Shown here: positions 37,185 to 50,027 of the stretch, piece by piece | How the letters are laid out: every line of letters starts with the position of its first letter | Position numbering within the stretch: the stretch's first letter is position 1 | Assembly (NCBI RefSeq): GCF_000735345.1 | Contig: NZ_JMPJ01000066.1 | Location: 62,001-126,000 of the forward strand | Source of the DNA: Ewingella americana ATCC 33852 | GTDB taxonomy: Bacteria; Pseudomonadota; Gammaproteobacteria; Enterobacterales; Enterobacteriaceae | Direction of reading: 5' to 3' | Length of the DNA stretch: 64,000 nucleotides | The notes under the pieces: model-generated | What the model saw: only the letters and a program-made list of their open reading frames with translations | Database searches by the model: none | What the model was told of the DNA's origin: nothing | Made by a program: the position numbers and the translations under genes

Positions 37185-39332
37185 ATGAGCACAGTAATCG
37201 TGACACTATTCTTATTGTGTATCACCGCAATTGCCGCAGGCGTATTCTTCTGGTTTATCGTCCGACGCCGCAATACTGCGTCTTCAACCGTGCATTTCAA
37301 TAAGCCCAATCAACGCAAGCTTACGCAGCATGAAAGAGATGCCGTCGAGCAATATTTGCGTCAACACGAAAAATTAAGTCAAACGCCGATTACCCATCGC
37401 AGTAACTTAATGGTATTGCGAGATAAATTGACGCTGACCGCTAAAAGCGAAAACGTTTATTCGGTCACCCGCGCGATCACCCGCTACGGCGTCGCCAGCG
37501 AAGATCCGAATAAATGGCGATATTTCCTCGAAACGACCGAAGTTCATCTGCCACCCTTCTGGGAACAGTATATTGCGCAAGAGAACCACGTTGAGCTGAT
37601 CAAAACCCAGACCGTCCCGCTGGTTATCTCGCTAAACGGCCATTCGCTGGTCAACCATATTTACGAACGCTCCACCCCTGCCCCTTCCGTTATCCCGACC
37701 CCACCGCAGAATGCCTCGATTCGCCATGAAGAGAGTGAACACATTCAACTGGTGAAGGTTCGCCATGAGACTCGTGAAGAGCACGCACTGACTCGTTCCA
37801 ACGGCGTGCGCGAAGCTATTGCTATCGCGGCGGTGCTGTTGTTGCTGCTTATTACCTTGGTTGGCCCGGCGGTGCTGCTGCCGTGGACGCTGGCTCTGGC
37901 GGTGATTCTGGCGGGCTGGGTGAGCTGGCGCTATCTGGCGGAACGTCTGGGCAAGCATCGCAAAGAGATCCACTGTCTGCGCGGCCAGCCTAAGCGCTGG
38001 GGCCTGTTCGGCGAGTCGAAACAAGGCGATATCAGCAACATTTCATTGGGCGCGGTAGACCTGATTTATCCGCCACACTGGCAGCCGTTCATTAGCCGCG
38101 ACTTGGGTCAGGCGACCGACGTTGAAGTCTATATGAACAGCCAAGTGGTGCGTCAGGGCAGCTATTTGTCTCTGCATGACGAAGTGAAGAATTTCCCGCT
38201 GCAACAGTGGGGTAAGAATCTGGTGCTGGCTGCCAGCGCCTTGGTTCTGCTGCTGATTTTACTGATTTATGTGCCACTCGGGCTGCCGCTGAAACTCAGC
38301 GTCGCGTGGCTGCAAGGCGCGCAAAGCACCCAGGTCAACAGTGTACAAGCGCTGGAAAAAACGCCGCTGCGCGTGGGAGATACGCTGAAAGTTCAGGGCA
38401 CCGGCATGTGCTATGTGCCGCCAGAAAGCGCCCGCGCCGCGCCGACCAGCTTTATGCCGTTCGACTGCTCGGGGATTTACTGGAACGAAGCCGCGCCGCT
38501 GCCAATGCCGGAGTCAGAATCCATCGACGCCGCCACCGCGCTGCTTACCTCGGTGAACACCCAGTTGCATCCCAATGACAATGGCACCGAGCAGAACATT
38601 AACCCGCAGCTTGCCACCGCGATTGAAAAATCGGGCATGATCCTGCTGGACGACTTCTCTGATATCGTCTTGAAAACTCAGGCATTGTGTAGCAACAGCG
38701 ATGACTGCGTGCGACTGAAGAACGCGTTGGTCAATCTGGGTAACGCCGACAACTGGGCTACGCTGGTGAAGCGTGCCAAATCCGGCACCCTGAAAGGCAT
38801 GAACGTGCTGCTGCGCCCGGTCAGTGCTCAGTCACTGAGCGAGCTGGTGAATACCGCCACATCTTCATTCTTCGCGCTAGAAACGCGCCGTGCGGCACAG
38901 GCGCTCAATAGCCCACCGCCGGGCGGCTTCTTGATAAGCAACGATGAAGGCAAGCAGTTGGTCGACCAACCTGCCCCGCCGGTTTCACTCTATGCTTACA
39001 ACCCGCTGAACCAGTGGAAGCAGTTGCAGAATCTCTCTTCCATGCTGCTGCACACGCCATTCACCGCGCAAGGGGTGATAACCAGCATCAACGTTGACGC
39101 CAACGGCACGCGCCATATTTCGTTGCACAGCGAGCCGGATATCTCCACCCTGTGGCGCTATCTCGGCACCAGCTTGTTGTTGATTCTGTTAGTGGTTTGT
39201 TTGGTAGTGAACGCCGTGCTGCTGGCGAAACGCATGTTGAAAGACAAACATCGCATGAATGACATCCAGCACTACTACAATCACTGCTTCAACCCAACCA
39301 TCGTGAACCCTGCGCCTCACGGATCGAATTAA
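37185..39332 (+). CDS. igaA: IgaA/MucM/YrfF inner-membrane regulator of the Rcs pathway
   Basis: 715-residue polytopic membrane protein. N-terminal helix (VTLFLLCITAIAAGVFFWFIV), then a cytoplasmic region, a helix pair around 210-250, a third helix near 350, a periplasmic domain with the cysteine pattern typical of IgaA (GTGMCYVPPES ... PFDCSGIYW, LCSNSDDCVRL), and a final helix near 670-695. IgaA restrains the Rcs phosphorelay and is essential where Rcs is intact. First gene of the igaA-yrfG-hslR-hslO cluster. Confidence 0.95.
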   Translation: MSTVIVTLFLLCITAIAAGVFFWFIVRRRNTASSTVHFNKPNQRKLTQHERDAVEQYLRQHEKLSQTPITHRSNLMVLRDKLTLTAKSENVYSVTRAITRYGVASEDPNKWRYFLETTEVHLPPFWEQYIAQENHVELIKTQTVPLVISLNGHSLVNHIYERSTPAPSVIPTPPQNASIRHEESEHIQLVKVRHETREEHALTRSNGVREAIAIAAVLLLLLITLVGPAVLLPWTLALAVILAGWVSWRYLAERLGKHRKEIHCLRGQPKRWGLFGESKQGDISNISLGAVDLIYPPHWQPFISRDLGQATDVEVYMNSQVVRQGSYLSLHDEVKNFPLQQWGKNLVLAASALVLLLILLIYVPLGLPLKLSVAWLQGAQSTQVNSVQALEKTPLRVGDTLKVQGTGMCYVPPESARAAPTSFMPFDCSGIYWNEAAPLPMPESESIDAATALLTSVNTQLHPNDNGTEQNINPQLATAIEKSGMILLDDFSDIVLKTQALCSNSDDCVRLKNALVNLGNADNWATLVKRAKSGTLKGMNVLLRPVSAQSLSELVNTATSSFFALETRRAAQALNSPPPGGFLISNDEGKQLVDQPAPPVSLYAYNPLNQWKQLQNLSSMLLHTPFTAQGVITSINVDANGTRHISLHSEPDISTLWRYLGTSLLLILLVVCLVVNAVLLAKRMLKDKHRMNDIQHYYNHCFNPTIVNPAPHGSN

Positions 39333-39489
39333 TCTTTTCGGGTTACACTCAAATACCTGACCTCCTTCGCGCCGGACCTCTGCGGCGTGAAGGTGAGATG
39401 TGCTACCCTGCCGCTTTCCTCTGCCCTTGATGACCTTTCACTCCCAGCAACGGTATTTAAGCCGTTCAACGTGGAGATATGGAGCCTGT

Positions 39490-40179
39490 ATGCCACCGGA
39501 GTTTGACTGGAATAACATTGATACCCTGCTGCTGGATATGGACGGCACGTTGTTGGATCTCGCCTTCGACAGTCAGTTTTGGCTTCACGACGTCCCGCAG
39601 GCGCTAAGCCAGCAGCGCAGACTGAGTTTCGAGGAAGCGCGGCAATATATTCATGCCGAGTACCTCGCGGTGCAGCACACCATGAATTGGTACTGCTTTG
39701 ACTATTGGAGCAACAAGCTGGATCTGGATATTTACCAGATGACCACCGACGTTGGCCACAGGGCGCGTCTGCGCGACGACACTCTGCCCTTCTTGCAGCA
39801 TGTGCGAGACAGCGGCCGCCAGACAATTTTGCTGACCAATGCCCATCCGCACAGCCTTGAGGTCAAGTGCCAGCACACCGGTTTAGACCAGCACCTTGAT
39901 TTATTACTTTCCACCCACACATTTGGTTATCCAAAGGAAGATCAGCGTTTGTGGCAGGCGGTGCAGCAGAAAACCGGTTTTGACCCACAGCGCACCCTGT
40001 TTGTGGATGATGGAGAACCCATCCTCAATGCGGCAAAAACCTTTGGTATCCGCTATTGTCTGGGTATAGAAAATCCCGACTCTACGCTGGCGAACAAAGC
40101 GTTTGAGGCCCATCCTTCCATAACTGATTACCTGAGCCTGCTGCCATCCATTCAGCCTGTGACAGGCCGGGGAGCCTAA
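39490..40179 (+). CDS. yrfG: GMP/IMP nucleotidase YrfG (HAD family)
   Basis: 229-residue HAD phosphatase. Motif I is LLLDMDGTLLDL (Asp16, Asp18) and motif III/IV is TLFVDDGEPILNAAKTFG. E. coli YrfG dephosphorylates purine nucleotides. I chose ATG 39490 (MPPEFDWNNIDTLLLDMDG) with GGAG 6 bp upstream; the frame extends upstream without a signal. Confidence 0.93.
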   Translation: MPPEFDWNNIDTLLLDMDGTLLDLAFDSQFWLHDVPQALSQQRRLSFEEARQYIHAEYLAVQHTMNWYCFDYWSNKLDLDIYQMTTDVGHRARLRDDTLPFLQHVRDSGRQTILLTNAHPHSLEVKCQHTGLDQHLDLLLSTHTFGYPKEDQRLWQAVQQKTGFDPQRTLFVDDGEPILNAAKTFGIRYCLGIENPDSTLANKAFEAHPSITDYLSLLPSIQPVTGRGA

Positions 40180-40203
40180 GGGTCGCCGATTTGGGGGAGA
40201 GAG

Positions 40204-40608
40204 ATGAAAGGCAAAACGCCAGAAGATGACAACGCGGTTCGCCTCGATAAGTGGCTGTGGGCGGCGCGTTTTTACAAAACACGAGCCTTAGCGCGTGAAA
40301 TGATTGATGGCGGCAAAGTGCATTACAACGGCCAGCGCGGCAAGCCGAGTAAGCTGGTTGAAGTGAATGCCGAAATCAAACTGCGTCAGGGAAATGATGA
40401 AAAAACCGTAGTGGTTCTGGACCTGACGACCCAGCGTCGTAGCGCCGAAGAGGCGCAGAAGCTGTATCAGGAAACCGAACTGAGCATCACCAGCCGAGAG
40501 AAAATTTCTCAGGCGCGTAAAATGAATGCTATGCCACACCCTGACCGGCGTCCTGATAAGAAGGAGCGCCGCAACCTGATTAAATTTAAATATGGCGATG
40601 CCGAATAA
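40204..40608 (+). CDS. hslR: ribosome-associated heat shock protein Hsp15
   Basis: 134 residues. The S4 RNA-binding domain covers residues about 11-70 (VRLDKWLWAARFYKTRALAREMIDGG), with a basic C-terminal tail (RRPDKKERRNLIKFK). Hsp15 binds free 50S subunits that carry nascent chains. Directly upstream of hslO, as in E. coli. Confidence 0.96.
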   Translation: MKGKTPEDDNAVRLDKWLWAARFYKTRALAREMIDGGKVHYNGQRGKPSKLVEVNAEIKLRQGNDEKTVVVLDLTTQRRSAEEAQKLYQETELSITSREKISQARKMNAMPHPDRRPDKKERRNLIKFKYGDAE

Positions 40609-40638
40609 ACGGAAAGTCGCTTAAGTAGAGAGAACAGC

Positions 40639-41520
40639 ATGTCCAATCACGACCAATTACACCGCTACCTGTTCACAAACCACGCTGTGCGCGGTGAACT
40701 GGTTTCCCTCAGCGAGACGTTTGAGCAAATCGTCGCTGGCCACGATTATCCGGCAGAAGTTCGTACTTTGCTGGGTGAGATGCTGGTTGCGACCAGCCTG
40801 CTGACCGCCACGCTGAAGTTTGATGGCGACATCACCGTACAGCTTCAGGGCGATGGCCCACTGAAGCTGGCGGTTATCAACGGCAACAACAAGCAAGAGA
40901 TGCGCGGCGTGGCCCGTCTGCAAGGCGACATCGCCGCCGACAGCTCGCTCAAGCAGATGATTGGCAACGGCTACATGGTGATCACCATCTCCCCAACGGA
41001 AGGTGAGCGCTATCAGGGCGTGGTTGATTTAGAAGGCGAAACGCTGGCGGAATGTCTGGAAAACTACTTCCTGCGTTCAGAGCAGCTGCCAACGCGTATC
41101 TTTATCCGTACCGGCGAGTCCGAGGGTAAAGCCGCAGCGGGCGGCCTGCTGCTGCAAGTGCTGCCTGCGCAAGAGACTGACCCGGAAGAGTTCAGCCACT
41201 TGTCACAGCTGACCACTACCATCAAAGCGGAAGAGCTGTTCACCCTGCCAGCCACTGAAGTACTGTATCGCCTGTATCATCAGGAAGAAGTAACGGTCTA
41301 CGAGCCTCAAGACGTCTGCTTCCGCTGCACCTGCTCTCGCGAGCGTTGTGCAGATGCCCTGATGACCCTGCCGGGCGAAGAAGTGCTCGAGATGCTGGAA
41401 GAAGATGGCAAAATCGAAATGCACTGTGACTATTGCGGCAGCGATTACGCCTTCGACGCGATGGATCTGGCTACCTATAAAGCCAGCGGCAGCCTGCCGG
41501 ACGACAGCGCCGTTCACTAA
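40639..41520 (+). CDS. hslO: redox-regulated chaperone Hsp33
   Basis: 293-residue holdase activated by oxidation. The C-terminal zinc-binding cysteines are visible: CxC in [11 protein letters not shown] and CxxC in [10 protein letters not shown]. The N-terminal part carries the substrate-binding domain. It follows hslR by 30 bp. A stem-loop terminator follows. Confidence 0.97.
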   Translation: MSNHDQLHRYLFTNHAVRGELVSLSETFEQIVAGHDYPAEVRTLLGEMLVATSLLTATLKFDGDITVQLQGDGPLKLAVINGNNKQEMRGVARLQGDIAADSSLKQMIGNGYMVITISPTEGERYQGVVDLEGETLAECLENYFLRSEQLPTRIFIRTGESEGKAAAGGLLLQVLPAQETDPEEFSHLSQLTTTIKAEELFTLPATEVLYRLYHQEEVTVYEPQDVCFRCTCSRERCADALMTLPGEEVLEMLEEDGKIEMHCDYCGSDYAFDAMDLATYKASGSLPDDSAVH

Positions 41521-41542
41521 ACGCCATAAACACCATCAAAAA

Positions 41543-41567
41543 CGGAGCAATGTCTGACATTGCTCCG
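41543..41567 (+). terminator. terminator-like stem-loop after hslO
   Basis: Perfect 11-bp stem CGGAGCAATGT / ACATTGCTCCG with a 3-nt loop, 22 bp after the hslO stop codon. The downstream T tract is weak. Confidence 0.65.
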
Positions 41568-41766
41568 GCTTAATTCAATTACTTTACTTTCGTTACACCG
41601 TCTTCGTGCACTGTCTCTCAGAACCGCCAAAAAACCCGCCATAGATGCCATTCTTTGAAGAAAACCGCAGATAAAAAGCCATAAATCTTTACAATTGCAG
41701 TGCATTTCATTTTACACGACGGCCACAAGCCGTTCAGATTTGACTATCCGATCTAGGAGCAGGGAC

Positions 41767-43386
41767 ATGCCGACCCACCATCTCAGCAAAGAAAAACTGG
41801 CCACCTACGGTATCAACGATACGCGTGAAATTGTTTATAACCCGGATTACGATCTGCTCTTCAAAGAAGAGACAGCACCCGGTCTGCAAGGTTTTGAGCG
41901 TGGTCAAGTCACTGAGCTGGGCGCGGTGAATGTTGATACCGGTATCTTTACCGGTCGTTCGCCAAAAGATAAGTACATTGTGCGCGATGACACCACCCGC
42001 AACACCGTCTGGTGGGCCGATCAGGGCAAAGGCAAGAATGACAATAAGCCGCTCAGCCAAGAAGTGTGGAGCGAGCTGAAGGCGCTGGTAACTCAGCAGC
42101 TCTCTTCGAAGCGCCTGTTCATCATCGACGCCTTCTGTGGCGCGAACGCTGATTCACGTCTGAAAGTCCGCTTTATTACCGAAGTGGCCTGGCAGGCGCA
42201 TTTCGTGAAAAACATGTTCATCCGCCCAACGGACGCCGAGCTGGAAAATTTTGAGCCGGATTTCATCGTGATGAACGGCGCGAAATGCACCAATCCGAAC
42301 TGGCAGCAGCAAGGTTTGAACTCTGAGAACTTTGTCGCGTTTAACCTGACCGAGCGTATTCAGCTGATTGGCGGCACGTGGTACGGCGGCGAGATGAAGA
42401 AAGGCATGTTCTCGGTGATGAACTACCTGCTGCCGCTGCAAGGTATTGCTTCCATGCACTGCTCCGCCAACGTGGGCGAGAAAGGTGACGTGGCGGTGTT
42501 CTTCGGCCTGTCCGGCACCGGCAAAACCACCCTGTCTACCGACCCGAAACGCCAGCTGATTGGCGATGATGAGCACGGCTGGGATGACGACGGCGTGTTT
42601 AACTTTGAAGGCGGCTGCTACGCCAAAACCATCAAGCTGAGCAAAGAAGCCGAGCCAGACATTTATGGCGCGATCGTTCGTGACGCCCTGCTGGAAAACG
42701 TGGCGGTGGATGCCGCAGGTAAAATCGATTTCGACGATAACTCGAAAACCGAGAACACACGTGTCTCCTACCCGATTTACCACATCCAGAACATCGTCAA
42801 GCCAGTGTCAAAAGCGGGCCACGCGACCAAGGTGATTTTCCTCACCGCAGACGCGTTCGGCGTTCTACCGCCGGTTTCACGCCTGACAGCCGATCAGACG
42901 CAATATCACTTCCTCTCTGGCTTCACCGCCAAGTTGGCAGGGACAGAGCGCGGCGTCACCGAGCCAACGCCAACCTTCTCCGCCTGTTTCGGCGCAGCCT
43001 TCTTGATGCTGCACCCAACGCAGTACGCCGAAGTGCTGGTGAAACGCATGCAGGCCGCAGGCGCACAGGCTTATCTGGTGAATACCGGCTGGAACGGCAC
43101 GGGTAAACGTATTTCTATCCAGAACACCCGCGCCATCATCGACGCCATCCTGAACGGCACCATCGATGACGCCGAGACCTTCACCCTGCCAGTCTTCAAC
43201 CTCGCCGTGCCAACCGCACTGCCGGGCGTAGACACCCACATCCTCGACCCACGTAACACCTACGGTTCAGTCGAGCAGTGGCAGGAGAAAGCCCATGACC
43301 TCGCACAGCAGTTCGTGACTAACTTTGATAAGTACACGGATACAGAGGCGGGAGCGCGGTTAGTGGCGGCGGGGCCAAAGCTTTAA
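41767..43386 (+). CDS. pckA: phosphoenolpyruvate carboxykinase (ATP)
   Basis: 539-residue ATP-dependent enzyme converting oxaloacetate to phosphoenolpyruvate in gluconeogenesis. The P-loop is [13 protein letters not shown] and the metal/substrate loop is [24 protein letters not shown] chose ATG 41767 ([18 protein letters not shown]) with AGGAGCAGGG upstream. Its end abuts the second copy of the large inverted-repeat element. Confidence 0.98.
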   Translation: MPTHHLSKEKLATYGINDTREIVYNPDYDLLFKEETAPGLQGFERGQVTELGAVNVDTGIFTGRSPKDKYIVRDDTTRNTVWWADQGKGKNDNKPLSQEVWSELKALVTQQLSSKRLFIIDAFCGANADSRLKVRFITEVAWQAHFVKNMFIRPTDAELENFEPDFIVMNGAKCTNPNWQQQGLNSENFVAFNLTERIQLIGGTWYGGEMKKGMFSVMNYLLPLQGIASMHCSANVGEKGDVAVFFGLSGTGKTTLSTDPKRQLIGDDEHGWDDDGVFNFEGGCYAKTIKLSKEAEPDIYGAIVRDALLENVAVDAAGKIDFDDNSKTENTRVSYPIYHIQNIVKPVSKAGHATKVIFLTADAFGVLPPVSRLTADQTQYHFLSGFTAKLAGTERGVTEPTPTFSACFGAAFLMLHPTQYAEVLVKRMQAAGAQAYLVNTGWNGTGKRISIQNTRAIIDAILNGTIDDAETFTLPVFNLAVPTALPGVDTHILDPRNTYGSVEQWQEKAHDLAQQFVTNFDKYTDTEAGARLVAAGPKL

Positions 43387-44037
43387 AAAGCTTTAGCAAA
43401 TTTTGAAGGTCAACCTCAAGACCGTGGGCGCCGGCCCACACCGTTAAAACCTTGCGTTGCCACGCAAACTGGCCTTGAGGGGCGCCTATCGCCGCGCCCC
43501 TCAAGACTCCCCGGCTCTTCACTGCGCGCTCCGCTCGTTGGGCGGACGTGTTTCAGGTACTTCAGTTATCCACCGCAAAATGTCGCCGCTTAGGCGGTTC
43601 CCGAATTTCAGGCTTCGAGCCTTTGGTCTCGAACCATTCATTCGGCGCCATTTTTGAGCGCGGCTCTGAGGCTTTTCAATCGTCCCTTTTCAGTAGGTTT
43701 AGGTTTGTTTTGCGAATTGAATGAAAAGGTTCGGTGTAAATGCCAGTAGGTCGCGTTCAGAAGTGACGCCGAGCAAGAGGTGGAAAACCGCGTGTCTTTT
43801 TACGCGGGTTGGAATCCCGCAGGGAGGGAACCGCCTAAGCGGCGGCACTTCGCGACGATCACGATATCCGCTGAAACACGTCCATTCCAACCCTGCGAAG
43901 CCTCGATCTCACAGCAATAAAAAACGCAGGGTTCCAAGGGAGGCGCGTTTACGCCTCCCTTGGTCGGTGTGGGCCGACGCCCACGGTTTTGAATTTGAAC
44001 TTAAGGCTGGATTTACAGGGGACACACGCCCCTTACA
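43387..44037. repeat. large modular inverted-repeat element, copy B
   Basis: It fills the gap between the convergent pckA and envZ stop codons, just as copy A lies between yhfK and argD. Palindromic around 43714: 43544-43556 pairs with 43871-43883 (13 bp perfect), and 43584-43602 with 43826-43844 (19 bp perfect). Both tips carry a GTGGGC/GCCCAC hairpin (43424-43439 and 43969-43984). Nested perfect 12-bp hairpins sit at 43474-43505 (CTTGAGGGGCGC arm) and 43934-43963 (CCAAGGGAGGCG arm, loop CGTTTA). Their stems differ from the corresponding hairpins in copy A although flanking sequence is conserved. No transposase or convincing gene inside. Confidence 0.85.
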
Positions 44038-46115
<2,078 letters not shown>

Positions 46116-46399
46116 TTTTATTACTCCCAAAGGCATGAATACCCGAAGTCTGTATTGTTAGAAATTCGTGCTAAAACAGACAGCTATTAATGGTATATAT
46201 TCTAGTCGAAATTGTTACAAAGATTATGCTTTTCCTAATTTATCAACAATTTTCAGCGGCAACTCACGCCCTCGTTAACATAAATCAGCATGATTGCCAC
46301 TTTACCTCTTTACGGCTAATTTGCTCTAGCAATCTTGAGCCTGCAACCCGGCTATGAAAATATTCCCCTTTGGCGCACAGACTCACTCGTGAACAGAAT

Positions 46400-46888
46400 A
46401 TGAAAACCAAACTGATTACCCGCGAAGGTTATAACAAACTTAAGCAAGAGCTGGACTTCCTCTGGCGCGAAGAGCGGCCTGAAGTGACCAAGAAAGTCAC
46501 GTGGGCTGCCAGCCTTGGCGACCGTAGTGAAAACGCCGACTACCAATATAATAAGAAGCGCCTGCGCGAGATTGACCGACGGGTTCGCTATCTGACCAAA
46601 TGCCTTGAGCAGTTGCGCATTGTCGATTACTCGCCGCAGCAAAAGGGCAAAGTGTTCTTTGGTGCCTGGGTTGATATTGAAAACGACGACGGCGACACCA
46701 AGCGTTTTCGCATCGTCGGCTATGACGAAATTTTTGGCCGCAAAGATTACATTTCCATCGACTCACCGATGGCCCGCGCCCTGCTAAAGAAAGAGGTGGG
46801 CGACAGCGCGGTGGTGCAAACCCCAGTCGGCGAAGCCATGTGGTATGTGAATGAAATCAACTATGATGAAGAAGCGCCGAATTCGTAA
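46400..46888 (+). CDS. greB: transcript cleavage factor GreB
   Basis: About 162 residues. N-terminal coiled coil (TREGYNKLKQELDFLWREERPEVT) with the acidic tip (GDRSENADYQYNK), and a C-terminal FKBP-like domain. It rescues backtracked RNA polymerase by stimulating RNA cleavage. I chose ATG 46400 (MKTKLITREGYN), which matches E. coli. Confidence 0.96.
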   Translation: MKTKLITREGYNKLKQELDFLWREERPEVTKKVTWAASLGDRSENADYQYNKKRLREIDRRVRYLTKCLEQLRIVDYSPQQKGKVFFGAWVDIENDDGDTKRFRIVGYDEIFGRKDYISIDSPMARALLKKEVGDSAVVQTPVGEAMWYVNEINYDEEAPNS

Positions 46889-47001
46889 ACCTTCCATGAC
46901 TCTCAAAACGCCGGTGAGAAGGGCCAGATAACTGGCATTTTTCACCCTCAAAACGTATAACTGTCCCCCAGTTTTTATGTCACTCAACCAATGAAAAGCC
47001 T

Positions 47002-49347
47002 ATGAATGATCAACTGAGCCGCATTATCGCAACTGAATTGCAGGTTCGCCCGGAGCAGGTTGCTTCCGTGGTGCGTCTGCTGGATGAAGGTAATACCGTG
47101 CCATTTATTGCGCGGTATCGTAAGGAAGTCACCGGTGGGTTGGATGATACCCAACTGCGTCAGTTGGACAGCCGTCTGGGCTATCTGCGTGAACTTGAAG
47201 ATCGCCGCCAAACCATTCTCAAATCCATTGAGGATCAGGGCAAACTGAGCGACGACCTCGCCAAAGCGATTAACACCACGCTGAGCAAAACCGAGCTGGA
47301 AGATTTATACCTGCCGTATAAACCTAAGCGCCGCACTCGTGGGCAAATCGCCATTGAAGCGGGCCTTGAGCCGCTGGCCGACCTGCTGTGGAATGAGCCG
47401 CAAAACGAGCCGGACGCCACCGCAGCCAAATTCGTTGATGCAGACAAAGGCGTCGCCGACACCAAAGCCGCCCTTGATGGTGCGCGCTACATCTTAATGG
47501 AGCGTTTCGCCGAAGATGCCAGCCTGCTGGCCAAAGTCCGCGACTACCTGTGGAAGAACGCCCACTTAGTCTCACGCATGGTGGAAGGCAAAGAGCAGGA
47601 AGGCGCGAAATTTAGCGACTACTTCGACCATCACGAACCGATTTCCAAAGTCCCTTCTCACCGCGCGTTGGCAATGTTCCGCGGCCGCAACGAAGGCGTG
47701 CTGCAACTGGCGCTGAATGCCGACCCGCAGCATGACGAAGCGCCGAAAGAGAGCTATGCCGAGCAGCTGATCATTGAGCACCTCGGGCTGCGCCTGAACA
47801 ATGCGCCAGCCGACGTTTGGCGTCGCGCGGTGGTCAACTGGACATGGCGCATCAAAGTGCTGCTGCACCTTGAAACCGAGCTGATGGGCACGGTGCGCGA
47901 GCGCGCTGAAGACGAAGCGATTAACGTCTTCGCCCGCAACATGCACGACCTGCTGATGGCCGCTCCGGCCGGGATGCGCGCCACCATGGGCCTCGACCCC
48001 GGTCTGCGCACTGGCGTTAAAGTGGCGGTGGTGGATAACACCGGCAAGCTGGTCGGCACCGATACCGTCTACCCACACACCGGTCAGGCGGCGAAAGCGG
48101 CCCAGCAGGTTGCGGCACTGTGTATCAAACACAATGTTGAACTGGTGGCTATCGGCAACGGCACGGCTTCTCGCGAAACCGAGCGTTTCTTCCTCGACCT
48201 GCAAAAACAGTTCCCGGAAGTAAAAGCGCAGAAAGTGATTGTCAGCGAGGCCGGTGCGTCGGTCTACTCAGCCTCCGAGTTGGCGGCGCAAGAGTTCCCG
48301 GACCTCGACGTCTCCATTCGTGGCGCGGTGTCTATCGCTCGTCGCCTGCAAGACCCGCTGGCCGAGCTGGTGAAAATCGATCCGAAATCCATCGGTGTCG
48401 GCCAGTATCAGCATGACGTCAGCCAGACCCAGTTGGCGAAAAAGCTGGATGCGGTGGTGGAAGACTGCGTGAACGCCGTGGGCGTTGACCTCAATACTGC
48501 CTCAGTGCCGTTGTTGACTCGCGTTGCGGGCCTGACGCGCATGATGGCGCAGAATATTGTTAGCTGGCGCGACGAAAACGGCCAGTTCCGCAACCGTGAA
48601 CAGCTGCTGAAAGTGAGCCGTCTGGGGCCGAAAGCCTTTGAACAGTGTGCAGGCTTCCTGCGTATTAACCACGGCGACAACCCGCTGGATGCCTCAACCG
48701 TTCACCCGGAAACCTACCCGGTGGTGCAGCGCATTCTGGCGGCGACCAATCTGGCGCTGAAAGAGCTGATGGGCGACTCCAACGCCCTGCGCGGCCTGAA
48801 AGCCAGCGAGTTCACCGACGAGCAGTTCGGCGTGCCTACGGTGACCGACATCATCAAAGAGCTGGAAAAACCGGGGCACGATCCGCGTCCTGAGTTCAAA
48901 ACCGCGACCTTTGCTGACGGCGTTGAAACCATGAATGACCTGCTGCCGGGCATGGTGCTGGAAGGCTCAGTGACTAATGTGACCAACTTCGGCGCATTCG
49001 TGGATATCGGCGTCCATCAGGACGGTCTGGTACACATCTCTTCACTGGCAAATAAGTTTGTCGATGACCCGCACACCGTGGTCAAAGCGGGCGATATCGT
49101 CAAAGTGAAAGTGATGGAAGTGGACTTGCAGCGTAAGCGCATCGCGCTGACCATGCGTCTGGACGAGCAGCCGGGCGAAACCTCGGCCCGTCGCGGTGGC
49201 GGTTCAGCGGCACCTGCCGCTGGCAATGGCCGCGACGCACAAAAGCGCGGTCCAGCGAACAAACCGGCCGGACGCGCGGCTTCTACACCTGCGGGCAACA
49301 GCGCGATGGGCGATGCTCTCGCCGCCGCCTTTGGTAAAAAGCACTAA
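47002..49347 (+). CDS. yhgF: Tex-family RNA-binding protein YhgF
   Basis: 781 residues: an N-terminal helical Tex domain, a YqgF-like RNase-H fold ([17 protein letters not shown]), helix-hairpin-helix motifs ([14 protein letters not shown]), a C-terminal S1 RNA-binding domain (about 650-725, [23 protein letters not shown]) and a Gly/Ala-rich tail. Tex proteins affect transcription and RNA quality control. Downstream of greB, as in E. coli. Confidence 0.95.
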   Translation: MNDQLSRIIATELQVRPEQVASVVRLLDEGNTVPFIARYRKEVTGGLDDTQLRQLDSRLGYLRELEDRRQTILKSIEDQGKLSDDLAKAINTTLSKTELEDLYLPYKPKRRTRGQIAIEAGLEPLADLLWNEPQNEPDATAAKFVDADKGVADTKAALDGARYILMERFAEDASLLAKVRDYLWKNAHLVSRMVEGKEQEGAKFSDYFDHHEPISKVPSHRALAMFRGRNEGVLQLALNADPQHDEAPKESYAEQLIIEHLGLRLNNAPADVWRRAVVNWTWRIKVLLHLETELMGTVRERAEDEAINVFARNMHDLLMAAPAGMRATMGLDPGLRTGVKVAVVDNTGKLVGTDTVYPHTGQAAKAAQQVAALCIKHNVELVAIGNGTASRETERFFLDLQKQFPEVKAQKVIVSEAGASVYSASELAAQEFPDLDVSIRGAVSIARRLQDPLAELVKIDPKSIGVGQYQHDVSQTQLAKKLDAVVEDCVNAVGVDLNTASVPLLTRVAGLTRMMAQNIVSWRDENGQFRNREQLLKVSRLGPKAFEQCAGFLRINHGDNPLDASTVHPETYPVVQRILAATNLALKELMGDSNALRGLKASEFTDEQFGVPTVTDIIKELEKPGHDPRPEFKTATFADGVETMNDLLPGMVLEGSVTNVTNFGAFVDIGVHQDGLVHISSLANKFVDDPHTVVKAGDIVKVKVMEVDLQRKRIALTMRLDEQPGETSARRGGGSAAPAAGNGRDAQKRGPANKPAGRAASTPAGNSAMGDALAAAFGKKH

Positions 49348-49371
49348 AAGCGACAATTCCCGCCCTTGCTC

Positions 49372-49400
49372 AAAGCCGCTGAATTTCAGCGGCTTTTTTA
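49372..49400 (+). terminator. intrinsic terminator after yhgF
   Basis: AAAGCCGCTGA / TCAGCGGCTTT stem followed by a T-run, 25 bp after the yhgF stop codon. Confidence 0.9.
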
Positions 49401-49451
49401 TTACTCCCGCCAATACCCCTACTTATTGAATGATTACTAATCACGTAATCA

Positions 49452-49465
49452 CTGAGTTAAATCAA
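49452..49465. promoter_or_regulatory. FNR site upstream of feoA
   Basis: CTGAGTTAAATCAA matches TTGAT-N4-ATCAA at 8 of 10 positions. Anaerobic FNR activation of feo is known in E. coli and fits ferrous iron uptake. It is about 265 bp before feoA. Confidence 0.55.
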
Positions 49466-49555
49466 TAAATCCGCTCCAGCACAGGCATAGGATAGCCCCA
49501 TCGCGAAGGGAGTCTTTTAGGGAATATCCCTTTTTTAACTCTCTTGGCGCGTACT

Positions 49556-49574
49556 AATTATGATAACTATTCGC
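49556..49574. promoter_or_regulatory. Fur box upstream of feoA
   Basis: AATTATGATAACTATTCGC matches 13 of 19 positions of the Fur consensus GATAATGATAATCATTATC, including the central run ATGATAA. It implies iron repression of feoABC. It lies about 160 bp before the feoA start; the rest of the 49403-49730 leader shows no other feature that I can support. Confidence 0.6.
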
Positions 49575-49730
49575 ATTTTTACTTCTTAAGTCATTTGATT
49601 GGCGAGAGTTCGCCAGACACCAGCCAGACCTTATTTCGCAACGATTTACCCCATACAGAGGGTAATAACCGGGCAAGGAAGCACGGCGTTATCGCCGTCC
49701 CCATTCCGCCTGAACGCTTCGCGAGGACCT

Positions 49731-49958
49731 ATGCAACTGATCTCTCAACGTGCTTATAAAATTACCGGCTTTTCACACGAAATCAGCCCGGCTTATCGGC
49801 AGAAACTGCTGTCACTGGGCATGCTGCCCGGCTCTCTGTTCAATATTATCCGCGTCGCGCCGATGGGCGACCCGGTACAAATCGAAACCCGTCGCACCAG
49901 TCTGGTGGTGCGTAAAAAAGACCTCGACCTGTTGAAGCTGGAAATGCAGGCCGGATGA
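49731..49958 (+). CDS. feoA: ferrous iron transport protein A
   Basis: 75-residue SH3-like cytoplasmic protein of the Feo system, starting [25 protein letters not shown] lies directly upstream of ATG 49731; the longer frame upstream has no initiation signal. It assists FeoB. Confidence 0.95.
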   Translation: MQLISQRAYKITGFSHEISPAYRQKLLSLGMLPGSLFNIIRVAPMGDPVQIETRRTSLVVRKKDLDLLKLEMQAG

Positions 49959-50027
49959 TTTTTTCAGCGCGGGCTCGCTTTAATTTAATGCCCGCGCCGC
50001 TCTCTTCTCTCACGTAGAAACCAACGT

